In this document: positions 43,166-51,200 of the stretch, piece by piece
How the letters are laid out: each line of letters opens with the position of its first letter
How positions within the stretch are numbered: the stretch's first letter is position 1
From: Paraflavitalea sp. CAU 1676
GTDB lineage: Bacteria; Bacteroidota; Bacteroidia; Chitinophagales; Chitinophagaceae
Length of the DNA: 64,000 bases
Assembly: GCF_029223285.1 (NCBI RefSeq)
Contig: NZ_JARHUJ010000012.1
Location: 1 to 64,000 of the forward strand
Direction: 5' to 3'
The notes under the pieces: generated by a model
The model's input: the letters and a program-made list of their open reading frames with translations, nothing else
What the model was told of the DNA's origin: nothing
The model's database searches: none
Made by a program: the position numbers and the translations under genes

Positions 43166-44683
43166 TTATTTTATCAAGGCAGAAAAGGGAACACCCACCT
43201 TGAACTTAGCAGCGAAATAGTCCCACGCATTTTTATTAACCGGTGCGTCCATGAATCCAACTTCAACTCCTATGCTACCTTTTGAAATATCTGTGTCCTT
43301 TTTGAGCCTAAAGGCAGGGCCGATGGTTATTGAATAGGTAGCGGGATACGAAGAGCTGGTAAGCCAATCAGGCTTTTTAAAGGGAAGCTTAGTGTCTGCC
43401 CGGAATTCAACTCCCAAGACTTTGTTTTTACCCCAAAACGTACTGACATACAGTCCAGGCTCGAACGCAAGGATATCAGGTTTTAAATCCTGATAGTAGC
43501 CCAGGGTATCTGAATTCTCATTAATTAAGAGAAAATCTTTTTTAACGCCGTCGTATTCGGTGAAAGGCTTTTTTATAGCGGGGTGATCCATATAATTGTG
43601 TAAGCCAAGGTCGGCTCCAATTCGGAAAAATAGTAAGTAGGTCCTGCCTTCTTTGATTACGTTCATGTTTAAGCCAAATGATGCCTTTAAAAGATTTTTT
43701 GACTTAAAGGTGGATTTTACCGTTGCGTCAAGTGAGTCCGTAGAAGGGCTAATTGAGTTGTTGGATATGGAGCCTCTTAATGAATACCATCGAACATAAT
43801 ATCCTGTATAGATGTCGTTTTTTACTTCAAATAATGCCATTAGAGAATCTACGACATTGTTGTAAAATGTACTATTTTTCACATCACACTGTTGGGGTGT
43901 CAATGATGCCGCCAAACGTGCAAGTGAATCTGCTGCCATGAATGTGCCTGAGAGTTTTGCATAATCAGTTGCGCTGTCCTGGAAATTGCTGCCCAGGCTT
44001 CTCCATTTTGCATCTATTCTGTTTTTAAGAGAGTCCCGAAGGTGTAAAATGCTGTCCCGTTGATAACTCAATTCCGATAGCTTTGAAAGAATTGCGAAAT
44101 AGTATCGTTCTCTGGAGCCAGATTTGCTCAAGCTGTCACAAGCCTTGATTTGGAAATTTCTGCCGCGCGCCCTCGTCCAGGAATATGATAAATTTGTTCC
44201 AATATCAGCACTCCAGGAACCTGTAGTATAAATCCCGAATAAGCCATTTGTTGCTTTCGAAAAAACACCGAAGTTTAAAAAGCCTTTTCGTTTTGGAGAA
44301 ACAAACGCCGAATAATTAATTGATAACGTTCCTTTTTCTGCGTCCTGCACAAAGCTTGTAGCCGGGCCGTCTTGTACGAGGTCGTTTGATCCGATAAATA
44401 CATTACTTAAAATAGGTTTAAATAAGGAGTCAAAAGCCCGGTCACCTGAAAGATTGGGGTCAGGATTCGTTTTATTCTTAAGCGGAGAAAAGGCGTTCTT
44501 TTTAAACTCGTCGCGAATTCCACAGTTGTATGTTTCGTGATATCTTTTGAGTACGTTGGTGAATGAGTCAATGACAATCTTTTTATATTGATCTCTTTGA
44601 AGTGGAGCTTGCGCAAGCAAAATGTTGTTGATGCTGCAAAGAATAAAAATGAAAATGGATGTGAGTAAAGGAGCTTTTCTCAT
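43166..44683 (-). CDS. Secreted protein of unknown function, probable outer-membrane protein
   Basis: A 505-residue protein starting at ATG 44683 (MRKAPLLTSIFIFILCS) with a signal peptide cut after LLAQ. The frame also extends two codons to a TTG. The C-terminal half has many alternating hydrophobic strands (YLLFFRIGADLGLHNYM, GPAFRLKKD, GVEVGFMDAPV) that suggest a beta-barrel. The middle is helical with LSELSYQRDSILHLRDSLKNRI. I do not recognise the family. The gene is AT-richer in look than its neighbours. Confidence 0.65.
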   Translation of the reverse strand: MRKAPLLTSIFIFILCSINNILLAQAPLQRDQYKKIVIDSFTNVLKRYHETYNCGIRDEFKKNAFSPLKNKTNPDPNLSGDRAFDSLFKPILSNVFIGSNDLVQDGPATSFVQDAEKGTLSINYSAFVSPKRKGFLNFGVFSKATNGLFGIYTTGSWSADIGTNLSYSWTRARGRNFQIKACDSLSKSGSRERYYFAILSKLSELSYQRDSILHLRDSLKNRIDAKWRSLGSNFQDSATDYAKLSGTFMAADSLARLAASLTPQQCDVKNSTFYNNVVDSLMALFEVKNDIYTGYYVRWYSLRGSISNNSISPSTDSLDATVKSTFKSKNLLKASFGLNMNVIKEGRTYLLFFRIGADLGLHNYMDHPAIKKPFTEYDGVKKDFLLINENSDTLGYYQDLKPDILAFEPGLYVSTFWGKNKVLGVEFRADTKLPFKKPDWLTSSSYPATYSITIGPAFRLKKDTDISKGSIGVEVGFMDAPVNKNAWDYFAAKFKVGVPFSALIK

Positions 44684-44985
44684 AAACAAGGTTTGCCAAT
44701 TAGTTTTGTCTTTGTTCGGGGGTTAACAGTTGGTAAAGTAATAATTAGTTTTCAGTTTTTTGAAACGCAATAATCAGGCTCCCATTTATTTGACTCATGT
44801 CAATGAGTAGTCTTGAACCCTATTGTTGAGGCGGGGCTAAGGTATTTCAACGGCCCGATAGGCGTATAGGGTCAAACAGCGCCTTGCTATCAGGTGCGTT
44901 TTAACAATTTCTTGGTCGGGACGAATGATTATTTGCTCTACTTTTAAGCTAACGGCCGATTTGTAAACCTTGTCAACTTCCCGCC
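44684..44985. other. Intergenic region between divergent genes
   Basis: About 300 bp without a supported gene. It separates the minus-strand OMP-like gene from the plus-strand DUF3592-like gene and must hold both promoters. I see a weak hairpin GCGCCT/AGGTGC followed by GTTTT at 44879-44900 and no convincing TAnnTTTG box. Confidence 0.5.
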
Positions 44986-45456
44986 ATGACGCTTAGCCGA
45001 AATGCCTTCTTTTTGCTGCTGCTTATTATTGGCTGCAGTCCCTTTATTATCTGGAAACTGGTTTGGCTGTCGAAGACAACGGTTACCAACGGCAAAGTTT
45101 GGTACAATGGCCATACGCTGGAGCTGGATGGCAGCATCAGCACGCACCTGGTGGTACTCTTCAAGGCAGGCAATGATTCCATCAGTTTTAATGCACCCAC
45201 CAATATACCTTTTAAGGAGGGCGATGCAGTGAGCGTTCGATATGTGAAGAACGAGCCATCTGCAGCACGGGTCAATACGCCGCTTCGCATTTGGGGCGAT
45301 ACGCTGGTGTACAGCCTATGGCCAACGCTCGTATTACTGGTGATCTATTTCCTGCCAAACTCGCTCGATCCCATCGTGCCCAGGAAAAGTAAGATCAGGC
45401 TCACCAGGAGAAAGTTCGTGGAAATTGTTCAGCCTGAGGTGCAAGTCGTGGTGTAG
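44986..45456 (+). CDS. DUF3592-like membrane protein
   Basis: A 156-residue protein with two membrane segments, at about 7-28 and 108-122, flanking a soluble part (KTTVTNGKVWYNGHTLELDG, FKEGDAVSVRYV). The pattern of DUF3592 is a TM, a small beta domain ending in a VRYxxxxP-like turn, then a second TM. The tail is basic (RKSKIRLTRRKF). Function unknown. It stands alone and converges on the sugar dehydrogenase gene, with a terminator between them. Confidence 0.7.
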   Translation: MTLSRNAFFLLLLIIGCSPFIIWKLVWLSKTTVTNGKVWYNGHTLELDGSISTHLVVLFKAGNDSISFNAPTNIPFKEGDAVSVRYVKNEPSAARVNTPLRIWGDTLVYSLWPTLVLLVIYFLPNSLDPIVPRKSKIRLTRRKFVEIVQPEVQVVV

Positions 45457-45499
45457 CTCCCCGTTGACGTTTTGATGGACAGCTCTTATGGCATATAAA

Positions 45500-45535
45500 A
45501 AAATAAAGGCCGCCTGCATGTTTTGCGGCGGCCTT
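45500..45535 (-). terminator. Terminator of the sugar dehydrogenase gene
   Basis: AAGGCCGCC pairs with GGCGGCCTT (45506-45535). On the minus strand it is followed by a T-rich run (TTTATTTTTTTATA). It lies 28 bp past the stop of the minus-strand gene and may also stop the DUF3592-like gene in the other direction. Confidence 0.88.
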
Positions 45536-45562
45536 CACTTGTATGATTGAGTTCAATCTCTT

Positions 45563-46771
45563 TTACTGACGGCTGATGCGGTACAGGTTACCTGAATCGG
45601 TCACCACATAGAGCGCTTGATTAAAATAAGCCAAGTCGCGGATACGCTCCTTTTTATCTTCCAGCAATCTTTCTTCTCCCACTACCTTGTTGTCTTTGAT
45701 CACCAGGCGGGTGAGTTGCGTACTGCTGAGGCCTGCAATAAACAGGTTGCCTTTCCATTCGGGAATGGCATCACCCTCATAGAAGCACATACCGCTGGGA
45801 GAGATCACCGGATCCCAATAATAAACAGGCTGCTCGAGGCCTTCTTTTTGCTGAATGCCTTGTCCCACCTTTTCACCACTGTATTCGATACCGTACGTGA
45901 TCTCGGGCCAGCCGTAGTTCTTACCACGCTTCACGAGGTTCACTTCATCACCACCACGGGGACCAAATTCAGCTTCCCAGAGTTCATTGGTAGTAGGGTC
46001 GAACGCGAGGCCTTGTGGGTTGCGGAAACCATAAGCCCAGATCTCCGGCATAGCGCCTTTGGTATTTTCGAAAGGGTTGCCCGGTGCGGGTTTGCCCTCT
46101 TTGGTTACACGGAAGATCTTGCCGAGGCCTGCATCGAGCTTGGGAGCTTGCACTCTGCCATCGAGGTTGGAGCGTTCGCCGGTGGAGAAGTACAGGTATC
46201 CATCCTTGCCAAATGCGATGCGGCTGCCGAAGTGGAGGCTGCTTTTCAGTGCTGGTGTAGCCCTGAAGATCACAGTGGGGTTTTCAATGGTCCCTTTAGC
46301 CTCGTCGAGTGTTCCTTTTGCAAGGGAAGTAAGGTTGCCGTCGGCGTATTTCTCAGCATAGGTCCAGTAGATGATCTTATTCTTGCTGAATTCGGGGTCG
46401 AGGGCCACATCCAGTAAGCCGCCTTGTCCGCGGGCTTCCACGGCGGGGAACCCGGTAATGGCTTTGGCCAGGCTGCCATCGGCATTACGCACCTCCATAG
46501 AACCTCCCTTGAGCGTTACGAGCAATTTTCCATCGGGCATGGGAACGATGGCCCAGGGGCTTTTCAGTTGTTCCGCGAGCTTGTCGGCCTTGAAGGAGGT
46601 GTTGGTCTTAACACCGCCGATACGTGTCTGGCCGGCAAAGGCAGGCTTGTAATCACTGTTGGGTGCCTTTGTTTCCACAGGTGGAAGGCCGGATTGTGCG
46701 TTTGCGCAACCTAATACGCAGGCAAGCAGGGCAGTACTGGGAGTAAATCGATACAGCCGGTTCATTTTCAT
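45563..46771 (-). CDS. PQQ-dependent sugar dehydrogenase (soluble aldose type)
   Basis: A 402-residue protein starting at ATG 46771, or two codons later at 46765. The signal peptide ends in the lipobox-like VLGC. The propeller of the GDH-B/Asd family is visible: LKSPWAIVPMPDGKLLVT, GGLLDVALDPEF, HFGSRIAFGKDGYLYFSTGE, GFRNPQGLAFDP and GGDEVNLVKRGKNYGWP. Known members oxidise aldose sugars with PQQ and Ca2+ in the periplasm. The 5' leader contains a three-way-junction RNA and an exact -7 box. Confidence 0.9.
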   Translation of the reverse strand: MKMNRLYRFTPSTALLACVLGCANAQSGLPPVETKAPNSDYKPAFAGQTRIGGVKTNTSFKADKLAEQLKSPWAIVPMPDGKLLVTLKGGSMEVRNADGSLAKAITGFPAVEARGQGGLLDVALDPEFSKNKIIYWTYAEKYADGNLTSLAKGTLDEAKGTIENPTVIFRATPALKSSLHFGSRIAFGKDGYLYFSTGERSNLDGRVQAPKLDAGLGKIFRVTKEGKPAPGNPFENTKGAMPEIWAYGFRNPQGLAFDPTTNELWEAEFGPRGGDEVNLVKRGKNYGWPEITYGIEYSGEKVGQGIQQKEGLEQPVYYWDPVISPSGMCFYEGDAIPEWKGNLFIAGLSSTQLTRLVIKDNKVVGEERLLEDKKERIRDLAYFNQALYVVTDSGNLYRISRQ

Positions 46772-46795
46772 TTGTTGATTTTTTCTTGTTTGATA

Positions 46796-46874
46796 GGTCT
46801 CGGATCGGCGCGGATGTTCGAACCCGCGTAGCTGGCCATCAAGTCCTTTGGGTGGCCGGTTGCCCCGAGATGCC
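46796..46874 (-). ncRNA. Candidate three-way-junction leader RNA of the sugar dehydrogenase
   Basis: P1 is TCTCGG/CCGAGA (46865-46870 with 46798-46803), extended by an outer GG/CC across a 2-nt bulge. Inside lie two hairpins: an 8-bp stem ACCGGCCA/TGGCCAGC (46853-46860 with 46831-46838) and CGCGG/CCGCG (46809-46813 with 46824-46828) whose loop contains TTCGAA. Junction strands on the minus strand are GGCA, TA and CCGAT. The element starts where a transcript from the upstream -7 box would begin and ends 24 nt before the start codon. Confidence 0.55.
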
Positions 46875-46876
46875 GA

Positions 46877-46884
46877 CAAATATA
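46877..46884 (-). promoter_or_regulatory. -7 box (TATATTTG) of the sugar dehydrogenase leader
   Basis: An exact TAnnTTTG match on the minus strand, placed so that transcription would start at about 46870-46873, the first bases of the structured leader. No clear TTTG at -33. Confidence 0.5.
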
Positions 46885-46982
46885 ATTAGCGATCCTGACC
46901 TACGGGAGCCTAATAGCCGGCAACCTGACAATTATTTTTTAAATGGAAAATTAACACCATGGATGCAAGAGGCGAATGGTTG

Positions 46983-47996
46983 TTAGTTGCCGATCGTCAT
47001 CACCAGTTTTTTGCCAAAAGTCTGGTTAGCTTCCATCAGGTGATGGGCAGCTTGAACAGTATCTACACTGAGATTGCCTACCACCTGTATTTCGGTAGGG
47101 CTGATCACTTCCTGCTCGATCTTGCTGAAAAGTTCGCGCAGCGAATGACCGTAATAATCCAATGCGCCCGTACTGTTTTTTAATGTCATGGCGTAGTTGG
47201 CTACATGGATGACCGTTGTTGCTTTGTTAAATAATAATTCTCTCGCTTTTTCTGTTTCCAGCGCGGTGACGTTTACATAGATGCCAAACACTTCCACTAA
47301 TCCGGCACTGATCTCCGACATCGTTCCGCCTACGAGGTCTATTACTATATCAAAGAGGTTTTGATTGTTTTGGGTCTTTACCGTTTCCTGCCAGCCGATC
47401 TTCGTATAGTCTATGATATGGGATTTGGCCAGGCCGATCTGGAGAAGGTGGTTGGTGCTTTTGCTGCTTCCGGCCGTGGTGTAGAGGTTGTGGTGCCCCT
47501 GCGAAAGCAGCAGTTTGATGAGGATGGTTCCCACGCCACCTGCGCCACCACTGATGAAGATGGACGGGTGTCGCGCCAGGTCGATCCTTCTGACGCATTG
47601 CAAAGCGGTCAGGCCCACGAGTGGTATGGCTGCTGCCTGTTCGAAACTGAGTTGGGCTGGTATCTTTGCTATCAATGGCACGGGTACACTGATCAATTCG
47701 GCGTAGGTGCCGTTAGAGGCAATGCTGGCCACATAGGCGGCCACCTTATCGCCCACAGCGAATGATTGTACACCAGGCCCCAGTTCCACAATCTCTCCGG
47801 AAAGTTCTCTCCCCAGGATGGGTGATCGTAGTAACTTACTTTCATTGAGGCCCTGCCGCATCTGGTAGTCGATCGGATTGAAGGCGGTGGCCCTGATCCT
47901 GATCAGTACTTCATTGGGTTTGGGTTGCGGTGATGCATAGTCTGCCAGTTCAAAATTGCCTGTGCCGCCAAATTGCTGTAAGATGATTGCTTTCAC
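46983..47996 (-). CDS. Zinc-independent alcohol dehydrogenase/quinone oxidoreductase (MDR family)
   Basis: A 337-residue medium-chain dehydrogenase with a GTG start at 47996. The N-terminal GroES-like domain has EVLIRIRATAFNPIDYQMRQG and ILGRELSGEIVELG. The NADPH loop is ISGGAGGVGTILIKL at about 148-162. The zinc-ligand cysteines of classic ADHs are absent, as in quinone oxidoreductases. Probably reduces quinones or enones with NADPH. It stands between the sugar dehydrogenase and the divergent giant-gene operon. Confidence 0.9.
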   Translation of the reverse strand: MKAIILQQFGGTGNFELADYASPQPKPNEVLIRIRATAFNPIDYQMRQGLNESKLLRSPILGRELSGEIVELGPGVQSFAVGDKVAAYVASIASNGTYAELISVPVPLIAKIPAQLSFEQAAAIPLVGLTALQCVRRIDLARHPSIFISGGAGGVGTILIKLLLSQGHHNLYTTAGSSKSTNHLLQIGLAKSHIIDYTKIGWQETVKTQNNQNLFDIVIDLVGGTMSEISAGLVEVFGIYVNVTALETEKARELLFNKATTVIHVANYAMTLKNSTGALDYYGHSLRELFSKIEQEVISPTEIQVVGNLSVDTVQAAHHLMEANQTFGKKLVMTIGN

Positions 47997-48280
47997 TATT
48001 GATAAGTTGGTTTACATTCACTGCTTCTACGAAAAAATACCACTTTACGGTAACATTCTGCATTTTTAATTCCCTTACCTTCACGGCTCATTCCTATTAA
48101 CACCTCCCTTTACCGAGAAACGCACGTAGCACTGTGCGCAAACGTATCCTAAGGCAACACGGTAACGCACCATCCATTAGTATCCCGCATGGAGTATAGC
48201 GATATACTTCAACTTCTTATTGCTGTAATCCTTCAAAGGACTATGGCCCTCAATCTTATTGCTCACTAAAACCGCCTATC
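47997..48280. other. Control region upstream of the giant-gene pair
   Basis: 284 bp without a supported gene between divergent transcription units. It contains a short perfect inverted repeat AGTATA-GCGA-TATACT (48193-48208) and two CGGTAAC copies (near 48049 and 48160). I find no strong TAnnTTTG promoter. Any regulation of the giant pair should reside here. Confidence 0.45.
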
Positions 48281-51200
48281 ATGACTCAGGATCAATTGTC
48301 GCGCCTGCTGGAAAATCTCACTGCCCGTTTGCAGCCTGCTGCTCCGCAACAGGAACAGCAATTGAAGCGGGCGCAGGAACTGATCGCTTCTTCCGTGATC
48401 AAAGGTGATATTCCGTATGCAGGCGAGCAGGTCGTCTTCAACAGCGCTCAACTGTTTGCGGCTGCCGATGTGACCAGGGCCTCGCTCGATCAGATCAAGG
48501 CCATCGCCACGGAGACCGTTGCTGCCAACAAAGATCCGGAGACCCGTTTCTTCATCCGCCAAACACCCGTACGCCAGTACGAGGTGGCGGGCAGCGTGCC
48601 CGACTGGGCTGTCGGCAGTAATCCGGTTGAATCGCTGGGACCTTTCCTCAACGAACAAGGCATCGAGATCTGGATCGATTTCTATAAGATCGTGAAGCTG
48701 GTGACGCTTTATATGAATGGTGCACCTGCTATACTTTTCAAGACCACGGTGCGTGGCATTCCCATCGGCATCAACACGCCGCCGCCCCTGCTGCAACAAT
48801 ACACGTTGAATGCGGGCAGCATCTGGATCAATGCGCGCCTGCTTTCGCCAGCAGCGCCCAATAATAAGTATGTCGGCCTTAAGATAAAGGACGGAACGCT
48901 CAATACCTCTATCGCCCCGGTGTTGCAGAATAACCAGGCTGTGTTGAATCCCGCCACCGTGCTGACCCTGGCGCTGGACATAGAACAGCCTACGGAAAAC
49001 TTTGCCGGTGACGGCAGTGGCTATGGCGATGATGCGCGAAAAGCAACTTACCAGTTGCCCACTTCTTTGCAACTCGTGTGGCAAAACAATAAGGTCGATA
49101 TAACGGGTATCGGTGAGGCGGGTTGTACGGTATTTGGCCAGGCACTTAGTTTTGCCAATACCAACCAGGCCGCTATTAGTCTCGAGTACAATGCACTCAT
49201 GAGTAAAGTGCTGATACCCTGGAATGCCTCGCCGGTTGATTTTGTGGTGACGGATTCGGTGAGTCCGGCCTTTAAATTGTCGGGACAGGCTACCATTACC
49301 CAGGCTTATTGGGGCTTGCCGGCGGCTGCACTCGACGTGGCCAATCCCGTACAGGCCGATAGCGGCGGTTCGGTGGTATTGGTAACCGGCAAAGGACTAA
49401 TCGCTACCTGGCCCGGATTGCAATACGAATCGTTGCGCCTGCAGGCGACCATCATCAACGCAGAGCCCGGCATGGTAGCGCTCCTCGACCTGGCGGCTCA
49501 GGGCCTTGGCGCCATGCAGTATTTTGATTTATGGAAGGAAGGCCAGCGGCCGGCTTCTACTGCTACCATTACTTATTTACAGGCCGCGCCTTTCATGCTG
49601 GCTATCTCTGCCGAGCAGAACCAGGAGATGATCACCATTTTTGCGGATGCGGATATTCAGGCCGACAGGCCACTGAAAGTAAACAGCAGTCCGTTTGCTA
49701 TTCGTTCACGCGCTTCGGCGCTGGCGTTGATGGCCAACAAGGATCGGCGGTTGATCATGTTGTTTGACGACAATTTATTGTGGGATAATAAGAAACCGGA
49801 AGATAAACAGCCCCTCTTCAAATGGGAGGCCATTGCTTTGGAGAATGCCTTGTTCACCGTATCGCCGGTGGCGGGTTTTATGCTGTTTGGTGAATTGAGC
49901 GATTCGTGGAAGAAGGTGACGCGGGCGAATTTCTTCCTCGTATTTGGTTTATCCACTTACCTGCCCACTTTGCCCGATCCCTATGTAGGCAATTTCGGGC
50001 TGTGGATACGCCGCTTTGCGAAGCAGCGGGTGGCCGGCAACGATGCGGGCCTCGCGGCCACCGGCTCGCTGCAGCAGTTGCAAACGATGCTCGTGTGTGC
50101 GATACGGTATGCTAAGGGAGCTGCGGGCGACGATGTGACGACCGATTTTTATTTTGGTACAGTGCCGCCTGCCTGGACCGAGCTGCCCGAAGAGCAACCC
50201 GCGCAACCTGTCCAGCCTGCACAACCCGGCAAGCCGAAGCCGGTTCAGCCCGTACGGGAGGGTGGTGGACTGACGCCCGGCGGCGGTGTTCATGTAATAC
50301 GCCGGCCCGTGCTCGTAGACCTGACATTGAAAGCCGTGAGACTGATGGAGGGCGCCCGCCTGGTGCAGTTCAAGAACGCGACGCGCATTAAGGTATCTGA
50401 CCTGCTCACGGAAAGGGTGGTCAAGCATGCGGTGAGCGATTTGTTCATCCCGAAAAAGAAGTTACCACAATTACCGGCTACCAAAACTGTACTGGATACG
50501 GTGGCCGAAGGAGAGGAGCTGAAACACAAACGACTCGCCTTGCGGCAAACAAATGACTATACGGGCTTTTGGGATAACGATATTATCGGCAGTGGCCTCG
50601 ATAACGATGTGTTCGCTTTGCTCGATGTAAGCAGCAATGCCCACCAGATGGGTATCAGTATCAATCCCACGATGTTGTTTGTGCAAACCGGCACGGTGGT
50701 ACCCGGCGTGGCGGGCGATCACGCCGTGAACATGGCTTCGACGCGGGTGGCTGCCAACAATGCTTTTCCTTTCGTGGTGGAAGGCATGCAGGTAAAGTCG
50801 CCCTCGCGGCTGGTAAAGAGTTTTACCTTGCCGCAGATCGCTTGGGAACCGGTCATCAACCTCACAGCGCCCGATAGGGAGCCGCCTGGAGGTCCCAAAC
50901 TGGCCATGGATCCAGAAGCAGGGTTTATTTATTTTGCCAATGATGGCGGCGCTACCCGGCTCTGGAACAACAGTACACAACTGGTGGCATTGGCGCCGAT
51001 ACCGGTGGTGGATGCACTGATCAAAGACTTCAAAGAGAACACGGCCAATTATACGGTGGCTTCCTTTACGATGCCCTTCGGGTTGAAAGCCATCAGCTAT
51101 GTTTCCAAAAACTTTGTAGAGCCGGTAAAACCCGATATCACCAACCTGCGGCCACTCTTCCGCAAGCAGGAGGATGGCAGTCATAAGCTGGAAGGCGGTA

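Noticed and set aside
46809-46828. tRNA-like T-arm (GGGTTCGAAC) in the sugar dehydrogenase leader
   Set aside because: The stem and loop resemble a T-arm, but the loop is longer than 7 nt, five extra bases separate it from the closing stem, and there is no D-arm, anticodon arm or CCA. It fits better as one hairpin of a three-way junction.
48266-49084. Minus-strand open frame of 272 codons opposite the start of the giant gene
   Set aside because: Antisense shadow of the giant gene, with Arg/His-rich composition and no motifs.
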